Below are positions 1 to 6,510 of a stretch of 10,850 nt of DNA, in pieces. The number at the start of each line of letters is the position of its first letter. Position 1 is the stretch's first letter. The position numbers were made by a program, and so were the translations under genes. The notes under the pieces are model-generated. The model was not told the origin of the DNA and made no database searches. It worked only from the letters and a program-made list of their open reading frames with translations. This DNA comes from Deltaproteobacteria bacterium (lineage in GTDB: Bacteria; Desulfobacterota; DSM-4660; Desulfatiglandales; HGW-15), in assembly GCA_016926135.1 (NCBI GenBank), contig JAFGPH010000249.1, forward strand, positions 1 through 10,850, read 5' to 3'.

Positions 1-17
1 CACCCCCCTCACCCCGA

Positions 18-51
18 CCCTCTCCCCCCACTCGGGTGGAGAGGGGGTTTT
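18..51. repeat. REP-like C/G-rich palindrome, possible terminator
   Basis: CCCTCTCC (18-25) pairs with GGAGAGGG (38-45) around a 12-nt loop, and GG plus TTTT follow on the plus strand. The preceding CCTCACCCCGACCC run is typical of the C/G-rich intergenic palindromes (REP-like) scattered through many proteobacterial genomes. It lies about 55 bp past the nrdG stop codon, so it may stop or stabilise the nrdDG transcript. The T-run favours plus-strand termination from a gene outside the window. The hairpin is visible; the function is inferred. Confidence 0.5.
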
Positions 52-105
52 CATCCACGGGGGTGGCGAGAAGTAGTAACCTGGTCATGAGCGTTTTGGG
101 GGATT

Positions 106-840
106 TCAAGCCGCCTTGAGGTAGTCCTGGTGGGAAGGCGATGAGCGGACAATGCAGGACCCCACGAAGGGTGCTGCTAGGGATCGCATGGCTTCCATCT
201 CATTGTTGTCGTAGCCCGGCGCGATGTTCACAAAGTACTCGGGCTGCAAAACTTCCGTGTGATGGAACTGCTGGAGCGCATAAAGTCCGGCCCCCTGGAT
301 GAACCTTGCCATGTGCTCCACAGCCGGTTCATCCACAAAGGGCCTTACACAGGTCGTCCTGAATTCATATTCAAGACCGGACTCCATGATGATCTGAATG
401 CTGGAATGGATCTGCTCGGCAGTGCAACACCCCTGGGTGAACCAGGGATAACGGTGGGGTTCCGTCTTGATGTCCATGGCAATGTAGTCGACCAGTCCGC
501 TACGAACCAGGTTCTTCAAGACCCCCGGGCGGCTGCCGTTCGTGTCGAGTTTGACCGCATAACCCAGGCTCTTGACCTCTTCGCAAAAGGAGCAGAGTTC
601 GTTCGCCAGCGTAGGCTCCCCGCCGGAAACCACCACGCCGTCCAGGAAGCCCCTCCTCTTCTCAAGGAACTCACGCAACCCACGCTCGTCAAAAGGATAG
701 GGAGGCATTCGCCTTCCCCGGGCAAGATCGGGATTGTGACAATAGGGGCACCTGAAGTTGCATCCGCTGACAAAACACACGCAGCACACCTTACCGGGAT
801 AATCGATCAGCGAATGTCTCTGCAATCCACCCAGAAGCAT
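106..840 (-). CDS. nrdG: Anaerobic ribonucleoside-triphosphate reductase activating protein (radical SAM, NrdG2 type)
   Basis: This 244-residue radical SAM enzyme uses a [4Fe-4S] cluster and S-adenosylmethionine to generate the glycyl radical on NrdD in the cytoplasm. The cluster motif CxxxCxxC is plain: C27, C31 and C34, in CNFRCPYCHNPDL. The N-terminal GGLQRHSLIDYPGK stretch is characteristic of the NrdG2-type activases of anaerobes. The glycine-rich SAM-contacting VVSGGEPTL follows near residue 70. Length is normal for the type and no extra Cys-rich domain is seen. The ATG at 840 is preceded by AGGAGG (852-857) at an 11-nt spacing, which supports the start. It lies 124 nt downstream of nrdD on the same strand, and the pair is the classic nrdD-nrdG arrangement, so co-transcription from the nrdD promoter is likely. 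The gap between them holds one copy of a repeated element. Confidence 0.94.
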   Translation of the reverse strand: MLLGGLQRHSLIDYPGKVCCVCFVSGCNFRCPYCHNPDLARGRRMPPYPFDERGLREFLEKRRGFLDGVVVSGGEPTLANELCSFCEEVKSLGYAVKLDTNGSRPGVLKNLVRSGLVDYIAMDIKTEPHRYPWFTQGCCTAEQIHSSIQIIMESGLEYEFRTTCVRPFVDEPAVEHMARFIQGAGLYALQQFHHTEVLQPEYFVNIAPGYDNNEMEAMRSLAAPFVGSCIVRSSPSHQDYLKAA

Positions 841-864
841 AATCTGCGCACCCTCCTTCTGCGG

Positions 865-972
865 TCATCTTTGAAAGGCATCGCTGAAATGGTTGCGGCC
901 TGCACGACCACCCCGCAAGGCCCTCTTGGCGATGGCGTTGTAAAGGCTCTGTTGAGGCACGACCCTAGCCGA
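865..972 (-). repeat. Repeated 3'-flank intergenic element, copy A (between nrdD and nrdG)
   Basis: This stretch is about three-quarters identical, by hand alignment, to 3409-3518. The longest exact block is 19 nt, TCGCTGAAATGGTTGCGGC (881-899 here, 3425-3443 in copy B). Further exact blocks are GACCACCCC (906-914) and GCGTTGTAAAGG (935-946). Read on the gene strand it begins at the nrdD stop (shared TCGGCTAG) and ends with AAAGATGAC, shortly before the nrdG ribosome binding site. In this copy TTGCGG and CCGCAA can form a 6-bp stem, but the pairing is not kept in copy B. The net 4-nt length difference in the middle argues against a protein-coding origin. Its role is unknown: an intergenic repeat family or an mRNA 3' element. 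Confidence 0.75.
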
Positions 973-3154
973 CCGAGGCCTTCGGAAATTCTCCGGCCAT
1001 CCTCTCCCCTTCGCTCACGGAGGTCTTCTGCACCTCCGGGCTCAACGCTGCCTCCGCCCCTTCAAGCGATACCTTGAAGGTCTTCCGCATGGAAAACTCC
1101 GCCCTCTTTCCCTCGTTCCACTGCTTCACGGGTCTCAGATACCCCACCACCCTGGAGTAGACCTCCGTCTCTTCATGGCAGATCGGGCAGATCTCCTGGT
1201 TGCCCTTCAGGTACCCGTGAGACGGGCACACGCTGAAGGTGGGGGTAAGGGTGAAATAGGGAAGGTGAAACCGGGAGACGATCTTGCGTATCAGGCCCTT
1301 CACCGTCCTCACGTCGCCCACTTCCTCGCCCAGATAAACGTGGAGGACCGTCCCGCCCGTGTATTTGGTCTGGAGTTCGTCCTGGAGCATCAGGGTTTCG
1401 AACACGTCGTCCGTGTAGTCCACGGGCAGATGGGTGGAATTCGTGTAGAAGGGGGAAGCCCCCTTCGCGGTTTCCTCCTCGTTGGCGCAGATGATGCCCG
1501 GGAAGCGCGACTTGTCCAGGGCCGCGAGCCGGTAGGAGGTGCCTTCTCCCGGGGTGGCCTCCAGGTTCATGAGTTCCCCCGTCCTCTCCTGGATCTCCGA
1601 GATGGTGTCCCGGATAAAATCCATGGCCCTGAGGGAAAAGGCGAGACCCCTCTCGGTCCCGATCCCCGTGCCCACAAGGTTCAGGCAGGCCTCGTTCATC
1701 CCGATGACGCCGATAGTGGAGAAGTGGTTCTTCCAGTAAAGTCCGGTCCCCCTCTTCACCTCCCGCAGGTAGAACTTCGAATAGGGATAGAGATCCCTTT
1801 CCGTGAATCTCTCGATCACCTTCCGCTTGATGGACAGACTCTCGGCCGAACGGTGAACCATGTCCCTGAGTCTTGCCATGAATTCATCCTCGTTCCTGGA
1901 GAGATATCCGATTCTGGGCAGGTTCACGGTGACCACCCCAATCGACCCGGTGAGAGGGTTGGCCCCGAAGAGACCTCCTCCCCGTTTCAGGAGTTCCCGG
2001 TTGTCCAGCCGAAGGCGACAGCACATGGATCTGGCGTCTTCCGGCGACATGTCGGAATTGACGAAATTGGAAAAATAGGGGATTCCGTATTTCCCGGTCA
2101 TCCTCCAGATGGCGTCGTGGTTGGGGTTGTCCCACTCAAAGTCGGAGGAGATGTTGTAGGTTGGGATCGGAAAGGTGAAGACCCTTCCCGCGGCGTCCCC
2201 CTCGATCATGACCTCGGCAAAGGCCCGGTTGATCATGTCCATCTCGGTCTGGAAGTCGCCATAGGTCTCCCCTTGCTCCGCGCCTCCAAAGATCACCGGC
2301 AGGGAGGCAAGGGTGGAAGGCGGACGCAGATCAAGCGTGATGTTGGTAAAAGGCGTCTGGAAGCCAACCCGGGTAGGGATGTTGATGTTGAAAACGAACT
2401 CCTGGATGCACTGCTTCACCTGGCCATAGCCGAGACCGTCATACCGCACAAAGGGGGCCAGAAGGGTGTCGAAACTGGAGATAGCCTGGGCGCCCGCAGC
2501 CTCACCCTGGAGGGTGTAGAAGAAATTCACGATCTGTCCCAGGGCGGACCGCAGATGCTTGGGCGGTGAACTCTCCACCTTGCCGGTCACACCCCGGAAG
2601 CCCTGTTTCAGCAAATCGCTCAGATCCCAGCCCACACAGTACACTGAGAGGAGGCTCAGATCGTGGATGTGGACGTCCCCGTCCTTGTGGGCATCCCGGA
2701 TCTCAGGCGGATAGATCCGGCTCAGCCAGTACTCCGACGTGATGTCCGAGGAGATGTAGTTGTTCAGCCCCTGGAGGGAGTAACACATGTTGCTGTTCTC
2801 GTTGACCCTCCAGTCCAGCCTCTGGATGTAGTTCTCCACCAGATCGATGCTTGCGCTGGAGACAATGGCCCTGATCTGGGCGTGCTGTTCCCGGTAAAGG
2901 ATATAGGCCTTTGCCGTCTTATAGAACGGCGAGTCGAGGAGGATTCGTTCCACGATGTCCTGGATCTCCTCCACCTCCGGGACAGGCCCCAGCCGGATTT
3001 CATGGGCCAGTGTAAGGCCCCGGAGCGTCAGCTTCCGGGCCTCCCTCTCCCCGAATTCCCCGGTCGCCTTGCCGGCCTTGGCAATGGCGGAGGTGATCTT
3101 GGAAGGATCGAAAGGTACCACCCTGCCATCCCGTTTCCTGATCTCTTCGAACAT
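965..3154 (-). CDS. nrdD: Anaerobic (class III) ribonucleoside-triphosphate reductase
   Basis: This 729-residue glycyl-radical enzyme reduces ribonucleoside triphosphates to dNTPs without oxygen. An ATP-cone allosteric domain covers about residues 1-95 (starting KRDGRVVPFDPSKI). The catalytic barrel follows, with the conserved NSNMCYSLQGL and a Cys-Cys pair in MCCRLRLDN before GGGLFGANPLTGSIG. The C-terminal metal site shows C643, H646, C656 and C659 (CPSHGYL then CPIC), so one ligand is probably His rather than Cys. The glycyl radical residue is G671 in RVVGYLRPVKQWNEGK. About 35 further residues of low conservation follow the EFSMRKTFKV segment, longer than I expect for the family. The ATG at 3154 has GGGAG about 11 nt upstream. 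NrdG, encoded next, activates it. The promoter carries NrdR-like boxes. Confidence 0.97.
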   Translation of the reverse strand: MFEEIRKRDGRVVPFDPSKITSAIAKAGKATGEFGEREARKLTLRGLTLAHEIRLGPVPEVEEIQDIVERILLDSPFYKTAKAYILYREQHAQIRAIVSSASIDLVENYIQRLDWRVNENSNMCYSLQGLNNYISSDITSEYWLSRIYPPEIRDAHKDGDVHIHDLSLLSVYCVGWDLSDLLKQGFRGVTGKVESSPPKHLRSALGQIVNFFYTLQGEAAGAQAISSFDTLLAPFVRYDGLGYGQVKQCIQEFVFNINIPTRVGFQTPFTNITLDLRPPSTLASLPVIFGGAEQGETYGDFQTEMDMINRAFAEVMIEGDAAGRVFTFPIPTYNISSDFEWDNPNHDAIWRMTGKYGIPYFSNFVNSDMSPEDARSMCCRLRLDNRELLKRGGGLFGANPLTGSIGVVTVNLPRIGYLSRNEDEFMARLRDMVHRSAESLSIKRKVIERFTERDLYPYSKFYLREVKRGTGLYWKNHFSTIGVIGMNEACLNLVGTGIGTERGLAFSLRAMDFIRDTISEIQERTGELMNLEATPGEGTSYRLAALDKSRFPGIICANEEETAKGASPFYTNSTHLPVDYTDDVFETLMLQDELQTKYTGGTVLHVYLGEEVGDVRTVKGLIRKIVSRFHLPYFTLTPTFSVCPSHGYLKGNQEICPICHEETEVYSRVVGYLRPVKQWNEGKRAEFSMRKTFKVSLEGAEAALSPEVQKTSVSEGERMAGEFPKASVG

Positions 3155-3294
3155 GGATTCACTCGCTCCCGGTATTCAACACACGACTCTAATAGGATTT
3201 GACTGGGGGACTGCCGGTTTGCCCTGCCTCAGCATGAGAGATGACACCTCTGTTTACGGCCGGGCGAATGGAAAACACGCAATAAACGCTCGGC

Positions 3295-3324
3295 TTCATA
3301 TCACAATATGTTGAGTTATGTCAA
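3295..3324 (-). promoter_or_regulatory. nrdD promoter, sigma-70 type
   Basis: On the minus strand a perfect -35 TTGACA (3324-3319) is followed after 18 nt by TATGAA (3300-3295), a 4/6 match to -10. This predicts a leader of about 135 nt before the nrdD ATG at 3154. I see no recognisable riboswitch in that leader (3155-3290), only a 4-bp AGAG/CTCT hairpin near 3237-3251. The NrdR box lies inside the spacer. The sequence TTGAG-TTAT-GTCAA (3311-3324) over the -35 is also an imperfect FNR-type palindrome. Confidence 0.6.
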
Positions 3325-3347
3325 GACCGAAGTGCGATATGTGGTGG
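3301..3347. promoter_or_regulatory. Tandem NrdR boxes upstream of nrdD
   Basis: Box 1 (3301-3316, TCACAATATGTTGAGT) matches 13 of 16 positions of the NrdR consensus acaCwATATwTwGtgt. Box 2 (3332-3347, GTGCGATATGTGGTGG) matches only 9 of 16 but keeps the ATAT core. Start-to-start distance is 31 bp, about three helical turns, which is the known spacing of paired NrdR boxes. Box 1 sits between -35 and -10 and box 2 just upstream of -35, a geometry suited to repression by the dATP/ATP-sensing NrdR protein. nrdR itself is not in the window. Box 1 is well supported; box 2 rests mainly on spacing. Confidence 0.65.
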
Positions 3348-3378
3348 CGTTTCGTGTCGGGCGCGGCCATTCACCCCT

Positions 3379-3402
3379 GACACCAAACCTGAGTGTGGTG
3401 TC
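3379..3402. other. Stem-loop between the glgP 3' flank and the nrdD promoter
   Basis: GACACCA (3379-3385) and TGGTGTC (3396-3402) form a 7-bp perfect stem with a 10-nt loop. It lies immediately downstream of repeat copy B on the glgP transcript and could end or protect that mRNA. There is no U-run after it on either strand, so intrinsic termination is doubtful. The rest of 3155-3510 holds the nrdD promoter and leader and repeat copy B, with no gene. Confidence 0.4.
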
Positions 3403-3408
3403 TCAACG

Positions 3409-3518
3409 TCATCTTTCAAACACGTCGCTGAAATGGTTGCGGCTCTGAGAGACCACCCCCCGACCGCCCTGAGAACAGGATCGCGTTGTAAAGGTTCCGT
3501 TGAGACTCCGCTAGCCGA
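3409..3518 (-). repeat. Repeated 3'-flank intergenic element, copy B (downstream of glgP)
   Basis: This is the second copy of the element at 865-972. On the gene strand it starts with the glgP stop context TCGGCTAG, runs through CCTTTACAACGC and GGGGTGGTC, then GCCGCAACCATTTCAGCGA, and ends at AAAGATGAC. The glgP reading frame stays open past its TAG for 33 codons to a TGA at 3411-3409. Copy A has a 4-nt length difference, so this is probably chance. Both copies are in the same orientation relative to the gene they follow. Confidence 0.75.
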
Positions 3519-5979
3519 GGGGCTTCACCTTCCAGATCTGCTCCGCGTACTCCAGCACCGTTCGATCACTCGAAAAGTACCCCATGTGCGCCGTGTTGAG
3601 GATACTGCGGCGGGTCCATTCCTCCACGTCGAGATAGCACCGGCTCACCTCTTCATGGCACTTGACGTAGGAATTGTAGTCTGCCAGCACCATGAAGGGC
3701 TCGCCTTGTCTGAAGAGGCTCTCCAGCAAGGGCCTGAAGAGAAAGGGCTCGCCCGGCGAAAAGAAACCCGAAGCAATCATGTCGACGGCCTTTCGCAGTT
3801 CGGGGTCGCCGTCGTAGATATCCTGAGGCCTGTATCCTTCCGCCCTCCTGGCATTCACCTCCTCGGCGGTGAGCCCGAAGATGAAAATGTTCTGCTCTCC
3901 CACTTCCTCCATGATCTCGATGTTGGCCCCGTCCATGGTGCCGATGATCATGGACCCGTTGAGGGCGAACTTCATGTTCCCCGTCCCCGATGCCTCCGTC
4001 CCGGCGGTGGAGATCTGCTCGGAGAGGTCCGTAGCGGGAATCACCTTTTCCGCCTGGGAAACACAGTAGTTGGGCAGGAAGAGCACCTTCAGTCTCCCGT
4101 CCATGGCCGGGTCCGCGTTCACCGCCACGCCCACCGAATTGATGAGCTTGATGCTCAGCTTCGCCATGTGATACCCGGGCGCCGCCTTTCCTGCAAAAAT
4201 CACCGTGCGAGGCACGCCGGCCCTCTCCGGCTCGAACTTGATCCGGTTGTAAAGGGTGATCACATGGAGCACGTTCAGGATCTGCCGCTTGTATTCATGG
4301 ATCCTTTTGATATGCACGTCGAAAAGGGAGTCCGGGTTGACCTCCACGCCCAGCTTTCTCTTGACGTAGCGTCCCAGCCGCTCCTTGTTTTCCTTCCGCA
4401 CACGTCTGCACTCGGCCCGGAAGACCGGATCCTCCGCATAGGGCGCCAGTTCCTTCAGGCGGGAGAGGTCGGTAATCCATTCATCTCCAATCCTCTTTGT
4501 GATCAGATCGGACAGGCCGGGATTGGCGCTCAGCAGCCAGCGCCTGGGCGTGATGCCGTTGGTCTTGTTGTTGAATCGCCCGGGGAACATCTCGTGGAAG
4601 TCCTTGAACACCCGCTCCTTCAGGATCCGGGTGTGAAGCCTTGAAACGCCGTTGATGGAATGGCTGCCCACGATCCCCAGGTGGGCCATGCGGACCGACC
4701 GCGCAGGTTCTTCCTGGATCAAAGACATCCTATGCACGCGATCCGCATCTCCCGGGTTCATCCGTCGTACGTCGTTCAGAAAGCGGCGATTGATTTCAAA
4801 GATGATCTGCATGTGACGGGGGAGGACCCGCTCCATCATGTCCACGGGCCAGGTTTCCAGGGCCTCCGGCAGGACGGTGTGGTTGGTGTACCCGAAGGTT
4901 TTCACACAGATGTCCCATGCCTCCTCCCAGGAAAGGCGTTCCTCGTCCAGGAGGATCCGCATGAGCTCGGGGATTGCGATGGTGGGGTGGGTGTCGTTGA
5001 GCTGGACAGCGACCATCTCAGGAAACCTGCAGCACTCCACCCTGCGCTTCCTGAAGCGCCGCATGATGTCCTGAAAGGTGGCGGAGACGAAGAAGTACTG
5101 CTGCTTGAGGCGGAGTTCCCGCCCCTCGGCGGCCTCCTCACTCGGGTAAAGGACCTTGGAGATGTTCTCGCTCAGGACCTTGTCCTGCACGGCGCTGACA
5201 TACTTCCCCACGTTGAAGAGTTCCAGGTTAAACTCCCGCGTCGATTTGGCGGCCCAGAGTCGCATATTGATCACATGATCGTTCCCGTACCCCGGGACGA
5301 GGGTGTCGCAGGCCATGGCCATGATCTTTTCCGCATCCTCCCAGCTGTGGCAGAAGCGGCCCTCTCCGTCCACGTATTCCCTCACCCTTCCGTGAAAACG
5401 CACCTCGTACATGTGCTCGGGTCTCTCGAACGCCCAGGGGTCGCCGTAGCGCAGCCAGTTGTCGCATCTTTCCACCTGGTACCCGTTTTCCACGACCTGG
5501 TAGAAAATACCGTAGTCATAGCGGATGCCGTATCCGTAAGCCGGGATCTTCACCGTGGCAAAGGAATCCATGAAGCAGGATGCGAGCCGCCCCAGGCCTC
5601 CGTTGCCGAGCCCGGGGTCCCATTCCATTTCCTCCAACTCATCCAGGGAGTGTCCATGATCTCTGAGGGCCTGCTTGCACTGATCTTCGATCAACATGTT
5701 GATCACGTTGTTTCCGAGAAAGCGGCCGGGAAGGAATTCCATGGAGAGATAGTACACCCTCTTGGCCTCCCTGCTGTAGTAGGTGCGCTGGGTGTTGATC
5801 CATCGGTCCACCAGACGGTCCCTGACCGCATGGGCCGTGGCCTTGAAAAAGTAGTAACTCCCTGCGAAGCTGGGATCATGGCCGAGGGTGGATGCCAGGT
5901 GTTTGACGATGTCCTTCCTGAGATCCTCCACCGCATCGGAATGGGTGATGCACTGGTAGTCGGCGGGTTTCTGATTCAA
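3511..5979 (-). CDS. glgP: Glycogen/starch phosphorylase (GT35 family)
   Basis: This 822-residue cytoplasmic enzyme is pyridoxal-phosphate dependent. It releases glucose-1-phosphate from the non-reducing ends of glycogen or related alpha-1,4-glucans. The PLP site is unmistakable: EASGTGNMKFALNGS, with K670 as the Schiff-base lysine, followed by GTMDGANIEI. Other family blocks are YLSMEFLPGRFLGNN near residue 80, GNGGLGRLASCFMDS, the AVQLNDTHPT block and FNNKTNGITPRRWL. Length (usually 800-840) and both ends are complete. The start is TTG at 5979, chosen because AGGAGG lies 5 nt upstream. It is not grouped with other glycogen genes here: the nrdD promoter follows downstream, and a divergent nitroreductase lies upstream. 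A structured leader and a TATAAT promoter precede it. Substrate preference (glycogen, starch or maltodextrin) cannot be settled from sequence. Confidence 0.96.
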   Translation of the reverse strand: MNQKPADYQCITHSDAVEDLRKDIVKHLASTLGHDPSFAGSYYFFKATAHAVRDRLVDRWINTQRTYYSREAKRVYYLSMEFLPGRFLGNNVINMLIEDQCKQALRDHGHSLDELEEMEWDPGLGNGGLGRLASCFMDSFATVKIPAYGYGIRYDYGIFYQVVENGYQVERCDNWLRYGDPWAFERPEHMYEVRFHGRVREYVDGEGRFCHSWEDAEKIMAMACDTLVPGYGNDHVINMRLWAAKSTREFNLELFNVGKYVSAVQDKVLSENISKVLYPSEEAAEGRELRLKQQYFFVSATFQDIMRRFRKRRVECCRFPEMVAVQLNDTHPTIAIPELMRILLDEERLSWEEAWDICVKTFGYTNHTVLPEALETWPVDMMERVLPRHMQIIFEINRRFLNDVRRMNPGDADRVHRMSLIQEEPARSVRMAHLGIVGSHSINGVSRLHTRILKERVFKDFHEMFPGRFNNKTNGITPRRWLLSANPGLSDLITKRIGDEWITDLSRLKELAPYAEDPVFRAECRRVRKENKERLGRYVKRKLGVEVNPDSLFDVHIKRIHEYKRQILNVLHVITLYNRIKFEPERAGVPRTVIFAGKAAPGYHMAKLSIKLINSVGVAVNADPAMDGRLKVLFLPNYCVSQAEKVIPATDLSEQISTAGTEASGTGNMKFALNGSMIIGTMDGANIEIMEEVGEQNIFIFGLTAEEVNARRAEGYRPQDIYDGDPELRKAVDMIASGFFSPGEPFLFRPLLESLFRQGEPFMVLADYNSYVKCHEEVSRCYLDVEEWTRRSILNTAHMGYFSSDRTVLEYAEQIWKVKPLG

Positions 5980-5990
5980 GGTCTCCTCCT
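5980..5990 (-). promoter_or_regulatory. Strong Shine-Dalgarno deciding the TTG start of glgP
   Basis: On the minus strand AAAGGAGGAGACC precedes TTG (5979-5977). AGGAGG occupies 5990-5985 with a 5-nt spacer. This near-perfect anti-16S complement supports the rare TTG codon as the true start and would compensate for its weakness. Confidence 0.75.
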
Positions 5991-6006
5991 TTCAGTCACG
6001 GCTTTG

Positions 6007-6092
6007 CCTGCGCAAACCCGCGCAGGTTTTACGGCCACGTTGTTGGCCACAGGAATATCGAAGCCGGAGGTCTTCGTGGACGCGGGAAGACC
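6007..6092 (-). promoter_or_regulatory. Structured 5' leader of glgP with three consecutive hairpins
   Basis: Three perfect stems follow one another between the predicted glgP promoter and its ribosome binding site. They are GGTCTTC/GAAGACC (6069-6075 with 6086-6092, 7 bp), GGCCA/TGGCC (6033-6037 with 6044-6048, 5 bp) and CCTGCGC/GCGCAGG (6007-6013 with 6020-6026, 7 bp, 6-nt loop). The stem nearest the gene is about 16 nt from the Shine-Dalgarno. It has TTTT after it only on the plus strand, where it could act as a terminator. I recognise no known riboswitch class. Regulation of glgP translation or mRNA stability is inference. Confidence 0.45.
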
Positions 6093-6103
6093 ATTACGCA
6101 GGC

Positions 6104-6131
6104 ATTATAATGGGAACCCTCCAAAGGGCAA
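6104..6131 (-). promoter_or_regulatory. Candidate glgP promoter
   Basis: The minus strand reads TTGCCC (6131-6126), a 16-nt spacer and a perfect TATAAT (6109-6104). Transcription would start near 6097, giving a leader of about 118 nt. The -10 lies within the palindrome CATTATAATG, so the plus strand also shows TATAAT (6106-6111), but I see no good -35 for that direction. Confidence 0.5.
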
Positions 6132-6155
6132 GAAGGAAATGCCCATGATCAGTGG

Positions 6156-6418
6156 TGTCCAAAATCGGTTTGTCTGCACGGTTGGATCATGTGATGTCAA
6201 CCGCTTATCTCAATGCAAACATGCTTTTCCGCAGCAGGTTCCCCCTTATCGGCGACAAGGCATGGCTTCGGGGCATTGCCTCTGCTACGTTCGTTTCGCC
6301 GTCCATGGCTTCGCTCACTGCGGATTTCGGCCCCTGCGCTGTCCTGCTCCAAGGCCGAAATACACCGCAACCGGCAATGCCCCTCGCGCCTGCCTCTCGC
6401 CCAAACCGATTTTGGACA
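6156..6418. mobile_element. 263-bp fold-back element with perfect 17-bp terminal inverted repeats (MITE-like)
   Basis: TGTCCAAAATCGGTTTG at 6156-6172 (with its flanking first T) is the exact reverse complement of 6402-6418. Further nested pairs lie inside: GGCGA/TCGCC (6251-6255, 6397-6401), AGGCA/TGCCT (6258-6262, 6391-6395) and GGGGCATTGCC/GGCAATGCCCC (6270-6280, 6373-6383). Inside these are TGCGG/CCGCA (6319-6323, 6365-6369) and ATTTCGGCC/GGCCGAAAT (6324-6332, 6353-6361). A side hairpin CGGTTG/CAACCG (6179-6184, 6198-6203) also occurs. No convincing protein is encoded and I see no clear target-site duplication. This suggests a non-autonomous transposable or fold-back element, or less likely a large structured RNA. 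It separates the glgP and nitroreductase promoters and fills most of the 5980-6510 gap. Confidence 0.7.
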
Positions 6419-6440
6419 GGATTGGCCCGTGATATTGTGC

Positions 6441-6469
6441 TTGTCCTCATTTCGTAGGTTGACTATATT
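6441..6469 (+). promoter_or_regulatory. Promoter of the nitroreductase-peptidase operon
   Basis: TTGTCC (6441-6446), a 17-nt spacer and TATATT (6464-6469, 5/6 to consensus) predict a start near 6476 and a 35-nt leader. It lies just 22 bp beyond the fold-back element's right end. A second -35-like TTGACT (6459-6464) has no good -10 at the right distance. AAGGAG (6498-6503) sits 7 nt before the ATG. Confidence 0.55.
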
Positions 6470-6510
6470 CTGTCCGACTGCATTTTACAGAATCGCTAAG
6501 GAGATGAACC

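Noticed and set aside
1175..2569. 464-codon plus-strand open frame opposite nrdD
   Set aside because: It lies wholly antisense to a certain nrdD, is rich in Gly, Val, Asp, His and Pro as expected for the reverse of GC-rich codons, and matches no family I know.
3155..3290. Cobalamin or other known riboswitch in the nrdD leader
   Set aside because: I could not find the conserved core boxes or a convincing multi-stem fold.
3409..3513. Stop-codon read-through extending glgP by 33 residues
   Set aside because: The frame is open after TAG, but the second copy of the element has a 4-nt length difference, and glgP already ends normally for its family.
4660..6432. 590-codon plus-strand open frame across glgP and the intergenic region
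   Set aside because: It is antisense to conserved glgP for most of its length, with biased composition and no domain. Its end simply runs through the fold-back element.
6152..6457. Small open frames within the fold-back element on both strands
   Set aside because: They arise from the inverted-repeat sequence, lack ribosome binding sites and resemble no protein.
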